Source of the DNA: Neobacillus cucumis
GTDB taxonomy: Bacteria > Bacillota > Bacilli > Bacillales_B > DSM-18226
NCBI RefSeq assembly: GCF_023715505.1
Contig: NZ_JAMBOH010000001.1
Coordinates: forward strand, 372,001-436,000
DNA: 64,000 nt
Direction of reading: 5' to 3'
Part shown: positions 34,915 through 42,663 of the stretch, in pieces
How the letters are laid out: each line of letters opens with the position of its first letter
Numbering within the stretch: the stretch's first letter is position 1
Program-made: the position numbers and the translations under genes
Notes under the pieces: model-generated
What the model saw: the letters and a program-made list of their open reading frames with translations, nothing else
The model's database searches: none
What the model was told of the DNA's origin: nothing

Positions 34915-35263
34915 GAAAAGTGCAAGGCGCCGATATAGGGCGACTTATCGACTTGCGGCGAAAGCAGGGTCAAAGACTAGTCGCCCTTAATGCGTACAGA
35001 AAGTGATAGCTTTCTGTAGCCAAGCATATGACGAGCCGGCCGAAAGGTTGCTTTTTAACCTTTTGGACAGATTTCCTAAATGTGGAGGCGACTGTCCTGG
35101 GACTCTAGGCTAAGACGTACCCTGCAAGAAGGCGCTTTTTGCCTTCCTCAGGGGAGGGCTAGACTTGCGTCCCAAGGAGCCGCAACTGGATAAGCTGTAG
35201 ACCATCGAGGGGCTAGGCGCTCGAGCTAGACAATTCTCAAAGTCAAAAACTTTTTACTTATCT
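34911..35263 (+). repeat. Nested-hairpin repeat, copy 6 (longest form)
   Basis: This 353-bp copy carries cassettes B, C and D inside the common ends (ATAAGAAAAG at the start, CAAAGTCAAAAACTTTTTAC near the end). It is closely similar to copy 5 over cassettes B to D. It starts within the prli42 stop and ends 8 bases before the yqjB terminator. Confidence 0.9.
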
Positions 35264-35270
35264 CTTAAAA

Positions 35271-35313
35271 AATAAGAAGGGACTGTTCGAAATCGAACAG
35301 CCCCTTCTTATTT
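35271..35313 (-). terminator. Terminator after yqjB
   Basis: AATAAGAAGGG-CTGTTCGA and TCGAACAG-CCCTTCTTATT form a stem of about 19 bp with one mismatch and a 2-base loop. It overlaps the yqjB stop and supplies a T-run on both strands. Confidence 0.88.
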
Positions 35314-35829
35314 TATTGCTCCATTTTCTTTTGCTAAAACTTCAAATGATTTATTGGAGGAAGTAACCAATATTTTTGTTCCAAGCGGGATTAATGGAAA
35401 AAGTGAGGATACCACCTCATTTTGGGTGCGGATACAGCCTTGGGAGACATATTTACCGATGGAAGCTGGCCGATTGGTTCCATGGATACCATACATACGG
35501 CCGTCTGTTCCTTTTGCATCAAAACCAATCCATCTAGATCCAAGAGGATTTTGGGGATCTCCTCCTAGAATATTCTTCTTACGATAATAAGGATTCTTCG
35601 CCTTTACTGTAATCGTAAACAGCCCCTCCGGCGTTAATTCTTGCGTTTTGCCGGTGCCAACACTGACAATCGTTTGCACTTTATTATCATTGATAAGCGC
35701 TAGTTCATTTTTTGTTTTATTTACAATGAGGAAGGGGTCACCAGGCATAGGATTTGACCCTAATGGCCAAAGTGGTGAGAGAAAAAAAGTCATGAGGAGA
35801 GGCGATAATAGTTTAATCAATCCAGCCAC
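35308..35829 (-). CDS. yqjB: L,D-transpeptidase (YkuD domain)
   Basis: The 173-residue protein has an N-terminal hydrophobic export signal (residues 4-23) and a YkuD catalytic domain: GIHGTNRPASIGKYVSQGCIR near residues 113-133 with His and the catalytic Cys. The usual SHGC is SQGC here. L,D-transpeptidases cross-link or remodel peptidoglycan. The frame starts with GTG at 35829; the TTG at 35820 preceded by GGTGG is an equally likely start. It is close to yqjA (15-base gap), as in B. subtilis. Confidence 0.85.
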   Translation of the reverse strand: MAGLIKLLSPLLMTFFLSPLWPLGSNPMPGDPFLIVNKTKNELALINDNKVQTIVSVGTGKTQELTPEGLFTITVKAKNPYYRKKNILGGDPQNPLGSRWIGFDAKGTDGRMYGIHGTNRPASIGKYVSQGCIRTQNEVVSSLFPLIPLGTKILVTSSNKSFEVLAKENGAIK

Positions 35830-35843
35830 CTGCCTTTTTTCCC

Positions 35844-36833
35844 CTAGTATGCCTTTACCTTGTTTGAATCATGCACAATTACTTCTTTTACATAAAGAGA
35901 ACTTTTGATAATAAGATAATCATTCATTTCTTTAACTAATTGCAGCAGAGATGCCCGGACTTCAAATTCTTCTCTAGTTTTAGGCAGTTCCATTTCCTCG
36001 AATTCTTTTTTCATCCCTCTTAATTTATCGATATAGATATAGGCTGTGTTGCCAGGATGGATATTTTCAGAAAGTTCCTCAAGAAATGCAGCTACAATCT
36101 TTCCCTGGACCAACGTACTAGTAAGTGAAGTGACGATTGGTAAAACGCGTTCGATGATTTCAAATTGTTTTTCTCTGATTTTAAAATATTCAAAGTATAG
36201 GTTTTCTTCACGGAGTATATGGTTTTCAAAATCTCTTAACGCAAGCATTTTTGCCTCATCAAGCAGCTTGGCACTTTCTGTAATTTCTTTTCCGTCCCAG
36301 CTGCTCTCGCCTTCTTTTAAGTACCTCACCATTTCACAAAAGATAATTTTAAAATTTCCTTCGATCTTCATTTGATATTCTCTAAGTTTTTTATCAGCAC
36401 TCGGCATGTAAAGGTTAATGAGTAGTGCAACACTTATACCAACTGTAATTACTCCTAGTTCATTAAAGAATAGTGCCCATGATATATGGTGAGCCATAAA
36501 AATGTGTAAAATAATGACACTGCTGGTTACTACTCCGTCAGGCGCCTTCAACATAACAATTATCGGAATAAAGAAGAGCAGCATTACCCCAATAACAATC
36601 GGATGATAACCAATTCCCTCGAAAAAAAGTGCCGAAAAAGGCATTGCTAATGCGCATGCTAAAAAACGATCCCACGCAGTACGAAGTGACCTTCTTTTTG
36701 TAACTTGGATACATAAAATTGTTAAAATCCCTGCCGACGCGAAGTTGTTTAATCCTAGCTGCTGTGCAATTAAGATGGAAAAAGCTGTTCCTACTGCCGT
36801 TTTAATAGTCCGATAACCGATGCGAAATTTCAT
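35844..36833 (-). CDS. yqjA: Aromatic acid exporter family membrane protein (YqjA)
   Basis: The 329-residue protein has a hydrophobic N-terminal half (about six segments between residues 8 and 145) and a soluble, charged helical C-terminal half. This is the ArAE_1 arrangement. The opening MKFRIGYRTIKTAVGTAFSI is typical. The transported compound is unknown. AGGAG precedes the ATG. Repeat copy 7 sits 20 bases upstream, where the promoter would be expected. Confidence 0.88.
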   Translation of the reverse strand: MKFRIGYRTIKTAVGTAFSILIAQQLGLNNFASAGILTILCIQVTKRRSLRTAWDRFLACALAMPFSALFFEGIGYHPIVIGVMLLFFIPIIVMLKAPDGVVTSSVIILHIFMAHHISWALFFNELGVITVGISVALLINLYMPSADKKLREYQMKIEGNFKIIFCEMVRYLKEGESSWDGKEITESAKLLDEAKMLALRDFENHILREENLYFEYFKIREKQFEIIERVLPIVTSLTSTLVQGKIVAAFLEELSENIHPGNTAYIYIDKLRGMKKEFEEMELPKTREEFEVRASLLQLVKEMNDYLIIKSSLYVKEVIVHDSNKVKAY

Positions 36834-36853
36834 AAATTATCTCCTAGATTAGA

Positions 36854-37134
36854 ATAAGAAAAGAGCATGCGCCTTGGTCAGCCCCGACAACCACAAGACA
36901 AGCCGGCCGAAAGGTTGCCTTTTAACCTTTCGGACGGATTGATTTAAATGTGGAGGCGACTGTTCTGGGACGAATGCATAAGACGCACCCTGTAAGAAGG
37001 CGTTCTTTGCCTTCTTCAGGGGGTGGCTTATGACTTCAGTCCCAAGGAGCCACAGCTGGATAAGCTTGTGACCTCGGGGGGCTAGGCGCTGGAGCTATCA
37101 ATTCTCAAAGTCAAAAACTTTTATACCCTCTTAT
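36854..37134 (+). repeat. Nested-hairpin repeat, copy 7 (long form without cassette B)
   Basis: This 281-bp copy carries cassette C (CCGAAAGGTT, loop, AACCTTTCGG, a compensated pair) and cassette D (CCCTGTAAGAAGGCG with GCCTTCTTCAGGG), but not B. It lies between yqjA and artM with its 3' end 10 bases from the art operon terminator. Outer stem GCGCC/GGCGC and AGCCCC/GGGGCT are intact. Confidence 0.9.
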
Positions 37135-37144
37135 CTAAAAATAA

Positions 37145-37169
37145 AAAGATGATCATAAAGACCATCTTT
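37145..37169 (-). terminator. Terminator after artM
   Basis: AAAGATG and CATCTTT form a 7-bp stem with an 11-base loop, followed by TTTTAT on the minus strand. It lies about 74 bases past the artM stop. Confidence 0.6.
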
Positions 37170-37242
37170 AGCATATCCCTATTAAAACAGGTTTTTCAAG
37201 AAAAATTGCTTTGCAAAAAAAAAAACATGTAAGGTTCACTTT

Positions 37243-37965
37243 TTACAATACTTTCTCTAAAAAGTCCTTTGCTCTGCTTGTACGAGGATTATTAAAAAAT
37301 TCATTTGGTGAGCCTTCTTCTAATAATTTCCCTTCATCAAGGAAGATTATACGGTCAGAAACCTCACGAGCAAATCCCATTTCATGTGTGACGATAGCCA
37401 TCGTCATTCCTGATTGGGCTAGGTCCTTCATAACGGTTAATACTTCCTTTACCATTTCTGGGTCAAGCGCTGATGTAGGCTCATCAAATAACATTAACTT
37501 TGGTTCCATTGCAAGAGCACGTGCAATCGCTACACGCTGCTTCTGACCACCTGACAGGTTATTTGGATAAGCAGCTTCTTTTTCAGTAAGACCCACTCTA
37601 GCAAGTAATTCCCGAGCTTTTGCTTCAGCTGTATCACGGGATTCCCCTTTAACTTTCATTGGGGCGTATGTTAAGTTCTCTAAAACAGTTAAATGTGGGA
37701 ATAAATAAAAGTGCTGAAAAACCATTCCGATTTGTTCTCGAACTTTCATTATATTCGTTTTTTTATCGGTAATCTCTTGATTATTAATCCACACTTTTCC
37801 TTTCGTCGGTGTCTCTAACAAATTTAAACAACGAAGAAAAGTTGACTTGCCCGAACCTGAAGGTCCAATGATAGAAACTACTTCACCGCTATCTATACTA
37901 GTAGAAATATTTTTTAGGACTTCATTTTCCCCGAATTGTTTATAGAGGTTTTCAACTTTAATCAC
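37243..37965 (-). CDS. artM: Amino-acid (arginine-type) ABC transporter ATP-binding protein
   Basis: The 240-residue ATPase has Walker [10 protein letters not shown] near residue 34, the signature LSGGQKQR near 137, Walker [13 protein letters not shown] near 157 and the switch His in VTHEMG near 195. It is the polar-amino-acid class (GlnQ/ArtM). The GTG start lies inside artQ (8-base overlap) with GGAGG 10 bases upstream. It powers ArtPQM uptake; arginine specificity is inferred from order and the ArgR operator. Confidence 0.93.
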   Translation of the reverse strand: MIKVENLYKQFGENEVLKNISTSIDSGEVVSIIGPSGSGKSTFLRCLNLLETPTKGKVWINNQEITDKKTNIMKVREQIGMVFQHFYLFPHLTVLENLTYAPMKVKGESRDTAEAKARELLARVGLTEKEAAYPNNLSGGQKQRVAIARALAMEPKLMLFDEPTSALDPEMVKEVLTVMKDLAQSGMTMAIVTHEMGFAREVSDRIIFLDEGKLLEEGSPNEFFNNPRTSRAKDFLEKVL

Positions 37966-38617
37966 TGAATTTCATCCTCCTTTCAACCCATTTACCAGCC
38001 AGCGTAAGCACCATTACTAAAATCCAATAAATTAATCCAACAAATATAAGTGGTTCAAAATTCCGATAAGTATCAGCTCCCACCACTTGCGCACGGCGCA
38101 TCAAATCTAAATATCCAATCGTGGATACAAGTGCCGATTCTTTCGTTAGGGTAATAAATTCGTTCATAAGAGCTGGTAAAATATTTTTTAATGCTTGAGG
38201 CAATATAAGGTCCTTCATCATAAGACGATAAGGAACTCCCAGCGCTTGGGCCGCTTCAGTTTGACCTTTATCAACTGCTTGAATTCCTGCCCTGATGATT
38301 TCTGAAACATAGGCTGATGAATTCAAACCAAAAGCTAAAATTGAAGATAAAAATGGTGATATGTCATAACCTGTTAATTGCGGAATCGCAAAATAGATTA
38401 GCATTAATTGCAAAATTAATGGTGTACCACGAAAAATAGATGTATAAGCGTCACCAAACCAATTTAAAGCCTTAATACGCGAAATTTTAAATAACGCTAG
38501 AATAGTACCAAGGATAAAACCTAAAATAATGGAAATAATAACAAATTTTAATGTAACCCATATTCCTTCTAAAATAAAAGGAATATAAGGCACAATTTGG
38601 CTAAAATCCAAATTCAT
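37958..38617 (-). CDS. artQ: Amino-acid ABC transporter permease
   Basis: This 219-residue membrane protein has about five hydrophobic segments and the permease signature [20 protein letters not shown] near residue 140, which contacts the ATPase. The N-terminal GIWVTLKF and RGTPLILQL motifs mark the His/Glu/Gln/Arg permease family. GAGGTG stands 7 bases before the ATG. It lies second in the artPQM operon. Confidence 0.93.
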   Translation of the reverse strand: MNLDFSQIVPYIPFILEGIWVTLKFVIISIILGFILGTILALFKISRIKALNWFGDAYTSIFRGTPLILQLMLIYFAIPQLTGYDISPFLSSILAFGLNSSAYVSEIIRAGIQAVDKGQTEAAQALGVPYRLMMKDLILPQALKNILPALMNEFITLTKESALVSTIGYLDLMRRAQVVGADTYRNFEPLIFVGLIYWILVMVLTLAGKWVERRMKFSD

Positions 38618-38686
38618 GCCTTACACCTCACTTCAATATTTTCTTTACCTTCATCAAAACGAACTAATGAATTTGGTCTTAACTAA

Positions 38687-39463
38687 TTATTGTTGATCCT
38701 TTAACCATTTATCCTTCAATTCTTGAAGTTTTCCGTTCTCTTCAAGTTTTTGAAGTGCTTTATTTACATCACCAACTAAGTTGCTGCCTTTTGGAAAAGC
38801 TACAGCCATCCCTGGAGAACTAGATGTTGGATCATCAAAACCAGCTAATCCCTGTTCCTTCATGTATCCTGTTGCGACTGATTTATCTAAGTATGCTACT
38901 TGAACACGATCCGTTACTAGTTCTTGAATCAACGTTGTTGAATTATCTAAAGGTTTAAGCGTAAAATCCACTTTTTTCTGAAGTGTTTTAGCCCCTTCTT
39001 CCTGAATAGTTCCTAGCTGTACTGCAACGGTTTTTCCTTTTAGATCATCAATCGTTTTAATTGTAGAACCTTTTTTCGTTAAGAACATTTCACCAGAATG
39101 GTTATAAGCTGTAGAAAAATCCACATTTTTTTTGCGCTTTTCAGTTGCCGACATACCAGCAAGTACCATATCTACTCGCTTCGCTTGTAATGCACCGATA
39201 AGACCATCAAACTTCATATCTTTGATTTCTAGTTTATAACCTAATTCATCTGCAATGGCATTAGCAAGGTCAATATCAAATCCAACAACCTTTCCTGATG
39301 GATCTCTTGATTCAAATGGAGCAAAATCAGCTGATGTTGCCATTGTTAATACCTTCTTGTCAGCTGTTTTTTCCCCAGTTGCCCCGTCCTTATTACTCTG
39401 ACCGCAAGCAGCCATAACAACTAATGTAAGAATAAATGTTAAAAATAAAATAGTTTTTTTCAT
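38687..39463 (-). CDS. artP: Arginine-type ABC transporter substrate-binding lipoprotein
   Basis: The 258-residue protein begins with a lipoprotein signal (lipobox VMAAC, Cys20) and continues as a family-3 solute-binding protein: ADFAPFESRDPSGKVVGFDI near 43, GYKLEIKDMKFDGLIGALQA near 74, and ATEKRKKNVDFS near 105. It captures the amino acid outside the membrane for ArtQ/ArtM. A GGGGG-containing site precedes the ATG. An ArgR-type operator lies 44-70 bases upstream. Confidence 0.93.
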   Translation of the reverse strand: MKKTILFLTFILTLVVMAACGQSNKDGATGEKTADKKVLTMATSADFAPFESRDPSGKVVGFDIDLANAIADELGYKLEIKDMKFDGLIGALQAKRVDMVLAGMSATEKRKKNVDFSTAYNHSGEMFLTKKGSTIKTIDDLKGKTVAVQLGTIQEEGAKTLQKKVDFTLKPLDNSTTLIQELVTDRVQVAYLDKSVATGYMKEQGLAGFDDPTSSSPGMAVAFPKGSNLVGDVNKALQKLEENGKLQELKDKWLKDQQ

Positions 39464-39506
39464 GGTGGAACCCCCTGTGTTATATAAATATATAGTTATT
39501 TAAAAA

Positions 39507-39533
39507 TGGATTTTTATTCAACAAAGTGAATAA
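39507..39533 (-). promoter_or_regulatory. ArgR/AhrC operator upstream of artP
   Basis: The minus strand reads TGAATAAAAATCCA (39507-39520), matching the ARG box core TGAATAAAAATKCA at 13 of 14 positions. It is preceded by TTATTCA so that TTATTCA-CTTTGT-TGAATAA (39514-39533) is also a perfect 7-bp-arm palindrome. The B. subtilis yqiXYZ (artPQM) operon is an AhrC target. The ahrC gene is at 62851-63300 in this window. Confidence 0.7.
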
Positions 39534-39622
39534 TAACACATCCTGTTTATTTTGAAAAGATGTTTTTTAAATATAAAAATATTCTAAAAATATGGTATGC
39601 CAATATTATTTCATCCACCAAA

Positions 39623-39650
39623 AAAGCACCACTTAAAGAAGAGGTACTTT
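39623..39650 (-). terminator. Terminator after the M20 amidohydrolase gene
   Basis: AAAG-ACC and GGT-CTTT pair with one mismatch, followed by TTTTTGGTGG on the minus strand. The stem is short. It lies 20 bases past the stop. Confidence 0.5.
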
Positions 39651-39670
39651 AGAGGTCATGTTTCCATTAC

Positions 39671-40828
39671 CTATGCTTGACGAAATTCTTTTTTCATCTT
39701 TTCAAAAACTTCTTTATTTGTGATTAAATCATATCCTGTAAGCGCAAGGGCCAAAGCACCTCTAGCTAGAATTTCGTGAGAGTTGTCAGTGATTGTTAAG
39801 TCAGCAAATTCCCTCGTATGTGCAATCAGCCCAGGCGATTCAAGACCAATATAGGGGTGTATGGCTGGAACGACGTGACTAACATTTCCCATATCAATCG
39901 AACCATAAGATTCCTTCGCTTTCTTCACCTGTTTAACACCCGTTGTTAATAGATTCCTTGTAAATAATCGGGATAAGGTTTGGTTCGTAACCATATTATC
40001 GTAGCTCAGCTCATAGTTTTCAATGTGAACTTTTGCACCTGTCATTGATGATGCACCTTCCGCAATACTAATTACCTTTTTAACAACATCATTTAGGTAG
40101 TTTCGGTCCTTTGCCCGAACATAAAATTGAGCTATAGCTTTGTCTGGAACAATGTTGGCAGCTACACCGCCTTCTTTAATAATCCCATGGATTCTAACAT
40201 CTGAAGTAACGTGCTGACGCAGAGCATTGATCCCGTTAAATAATTGAATAACGGCATCCAATGCATTAATTCCCTTTTCTGGCGATGCCGCTGCATGACT
40301 CGTTCTGCCGCGGAAGTCAAATTGAATAGCATCCATGGCTAACGAATCACCACTCTCATAGGATTCATCCGCCGGGTGCAATATCATCGCTGCATCAATG
40401 TCGTCAAATACTCCTTGTTCCGCCATCGGTACTTTAGCGCCATTTGTTTCTTCTGCAGGTGTACCTAATACAACCACACGGCCGCCAATTTCATCTACGA
40501 CTTTACTTAAGAGAACTCCTGCACCAGTACTCATAGTCCCAATCATATTATGACCGCACCCATGTCCAACCTCTGGCAAGGCATCATATTCAGACAAATA
40601 GGCAATAGTAGGTCCCTCCTTCTTACTATCATAAACTGCTTTAAAGGCTGTAGGACGGCCAACGATACCTTTTTCGACAGAAAATTGATGCTGCTCGAGG
40701 AATTCCACTAAAAGTTTCATAGATTCAAATTCTTCATCACCCAGCTCTGGTTGATAATACAAGGTATCATTAATCTCCCATAATTTGTTTTGTATAGCTA
40801 GTAAATTATTTTTAAATAATTCCTTCAT
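39671..40828 (-). CDS. M20 family amidohydrolase
   Basis: The 385-residue protein is an AbgB/AmhX-like member of the M20 metallo-amidohydrolases: YLSEYDALPEVGHGCGHNM near residue 78 with metal ligands, GTPAEETNGAK near 123 with the catalytic Glu, a dimerisation domain beginning near 168 (FDFRGRTSHAAASPEKGINA) and a distal His in SHVVPAIHPYIG. Substrates of the group are N-acyl amino acids or p-aminobenzoyl-glutamate. It lies upstream of artP in the same direction, so a link to an imported amino-acid conjugate is conceivable but unproven. Absent at this place in B. subtilis. Confidence 0.85.
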   Translation of the reverse strand: MKELFKNNLLAIQNKLWEINDTLYYQPELGDEEFESMKLLVEFLEQHQFSVEKGIVGRPTAFKAVYDSKKEGPTIAYLSEYDALPEVGHGCGHNMIGTMSTGAGVLLSKVVDEIGGRVVVLGTPAEETNGAKVPMAEQGVFDDIDAAMILHPADESYESGDSLAMDAIQFDFRGRTSHAAASPEKGINALDAVIQLFNGINALRQHVTSDVRIHGIIKEGGVAANIVPDKAIAQFYVRAKDRNYLNDVVKKVISIAEGASSMTGAKVHIENYELSYDNMVTNQTLSRLFTRNLLTTGVKQVKKAKESYGSIDMGNVSHVVPAIHPYIGLESPGLIAHTREFADLTITDNSHEILARGALALALTGYDLITNKEVFEKMKKEFRQA

Positions 40829-40906
40829 GTCAAAACACCTCTGATTTTATGATTAAAGTTACAAAATAATTAATGAATATACACTAAAAATGGTATTTAG
40901 ACAATA

Positions 40907-40943
40907 AAAAAAGATCAAATCATTTTACGATTTGACCTTTTTT
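40907..40943 (-). terminator. Terminator after brxB
   Basis: AAAAAAG-TCAAATC and GATTTGA-CTTTTTT pair with one mismatch around a 7-base loop. T-runs are present on both strands. It lies 10 bases past the brxB stop. Confidence 0.85.
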
Positions 40944-40952
40944 ATTTTACCC

Positions 40953-41390
40953 TTATACTTCTTCACAATACTGATCAAATTCACTTTGAAGCTTTGCCAC
41001 TACAGTAGCAGGGTCAAAGCCCTCAATTTGATGTCTTTCAATCATAGTCAGTATCTTACCGTCTTTTAACAAAGCAAAAGATGGGGAGGAAGGCGGATAA
41101 CCTGTGAAATAGCTTCTAGCTGTTTCGGTTGCCTCCTTATCCTGCCCGGCAAATACTGTAACTAGATGGTCAGGGCGTTTATCATTATGAAGCGCATGTG
41201 CTGCTGCAGGGCGTGCAATGCCGCCTGCACATCCGCACACTGAATTAATCATCACTAATGTGGTTCCTTTTTGAGCAAAGGCATCTTCTACCTCTGCAGG
41301 TGTTTTAAGTTCTTTATACCCAGCAGCCGCAATTTCTTGACGTGCCTGGTTAACTACATCATTCATGAAAAAATTAAAATTCATACTCAT
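40953..41390 (-). CDS. brxB: Bacilliredoxin BrxB (YqiW)
   Basis: BrxB removes bacillithiol from S-bacillithiolated proteins. The 145-residue thioredoxin-fold protein has the CGC active site (Cys52 and Cys54 in [15 protein letters not shown]) and [23 protein letters not shown] precedes the ATG at 41390 by 9 bases; the TTG at 41393 is not used. It lies near the art operon as in B. subtilis and implies that the organism makes bacillithiol. Confidence 0.94.
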   Translation of the reverse strand: MSMNFNFFMNDVVNQARQEIAAAGYKELKTPAEVEDAFAQKGTTLVMINSVCGCAGGIARPAAAHALHNDKRPDHLVTVFAGQDKEATETARSYFTGYPPSSPSFALLKDGKILTMIERHQIEGFDPATVVAKLQSEFDQYCEEV

Positions 41391-41535
41391 CAAAAAACAC
41401 TCCTTATATTCCGTATATAACTACATAATAACAGTTAAAATGCATTTTCTCCAAATGAAATGAAATCTATTGGGCAAAGCATGTGAACTGTTTGCACATA
41501 CCAATTCCTGTACCAGAATTTTTTCACTAGTAAAG

Positions 41536-42663
41536 TTAACTTTTTGTTTCTGATAAAAAGGTTTCAAATAATGTCTCTACAGCTGCTGCTACAGTCATTT
41601 CTCCAGAAATCACTTCATTTTCAAGCTTAGGAAGAGCACTTTTAACCTCTTTATGACGATAAAAGAGAAATTGGAGCTGATCCGTAATCATTGAATAAAA
41701 CCATTCCCTGGCTTGTATTCTTCTTCTTTCCTCAAAAACTCCTGAAGACTTTCCAGTTTCAGCAAAGGATTGAATAACACCCCAGATTTCGTTAATTCCC
41801 TCAAGAGTTATCGAAGAGCAAGTATATGCCTTTGTATTCCAACCTTTTGTAGCTGGCTGAAGGAAGTGGAGAATTCGGTTATATTCCTGTCTTGTTTGTT
41901 CAGCTATCTGTTTATTCGCTCCATCAGCCTTGTGAACAAGGATGATATCAGCTAGTTCCATAATCCCTTTTTTCATTCCTTGAAGTTCATCGCCCGCTCC
42001 TGTCAAAACAAGCAAAATGAAAAGATCAACCATATCTCTGATAATTACTTCACTTTGGCCCACACCAACGGTTTCAATTAAAATAATATCAAATCCTGCC
42101 GACTCACACATTAACATCGCTTCTCTTGTTTTTCTGTGTACACCGCCAAGTTTTCCTCCTGTTGGCGACGGACGAATAAAAGCGTTCTTATTTCTTGATA
42201 ACTGTTCCATTCTTGTCTTGTCGCCAAGAATACTGCCGCCTGAGATACTTGAACTTGGGTCAATAGCCAATACTGCAACCCGATACCCTAGGTTGCACAA
42301 ATATATACCAAAAGCCTCAATAAAGGTACTCTTGCCTGCACCTGGTACACCGGTTATACCGATACGAATGGATTTACCCGTTTTGGGCAGGAGCATCTTC
42401 AACAGCTGCTGAGCTTTTTGAAAATGCTGATCAGCATTACTTTCTACAAGTGTAATCGCTCGAGCAAGCAGGCTTCGGTCACCCTTCAGCACCCCATCAT
42501 AAAGAACGTCAATGGATGGTTCTGTGGAATTTCGTTTTTGAAAGCGTACATTTTTTTTAAAAGAGACAGTTTGACTTTCAAGCTCCTTGCCTCGTCGCAC
42601 GATGCTTTGACAGCTGTCAGGATTATTAGGGTCACTCCATTCCGGTTTATGATCCTTCCCCAT
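41536..42663 (-). CDS. meaB: Methylmalonyl-CoA mutase G-protein chaperone MeaB
   Basis: MeaB is a SIMIBI GTPase that gates adenosylcobalamin loading and protects methylmalonyl-CoA mutase. The 375-residue protein has the P loop GVPGAGKST near residue 105, the switch motif AIDPSSSISGGSILGDKTRM near 134, ETVGVGQSE near 196 and the base-recognition HKAD near 243. It carries about 45 extra N-terminal residues before the usual start of the family. The ATG directly follows the mutase stop (TAAATG), so translation is likely coupled. Confidence 0.92.
   Translation of the reverse strand: MGKDHKPEWSDPNNPDSCQSIVRRGKELESQTVSFKKNVRFQKRNSTEPSIDVLYDGVLKGDRSLLARAITLVESNADQHFQKAQQLLKMLLPKTGKSIRIGITGVPGAGKSTFIEAFGIYLCNLGYRVAVLAIDPSSSISGGSILGDKTRMEQLSRNKNAFIRPSPTGGKLGGVHRKTREAMLMCESAGFDIILIETVGVGQSEVIIRDMVDLFILLVLTGAGDELQGMKKGIMELADIILVHKADGANKQIAEQTRQEYNRILHFLQPATKGWNTKAYTCSSITLEGINEIWGVIQSFAETGKSSGVFEERRRIQAREWFYSMITDQLQFLFYRHKEVKSALPKLENEVISGEMTVAAAVETLFETFLSETKS

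Noticed and set aside
34464..35263. Possible CRISPR array or tandem repeat array
   Set aside because: The two long units are dispersed-type elements separated by a gene, with no short regular repeats or spacers.
17481..37134. Repeat copies as group II introns
   Set aside because: Terminator-linked insertion resembles group IIC introns, but the copies are at most about 355 bp, have no reverse transcriptase and I see no domain V-like hairpin.
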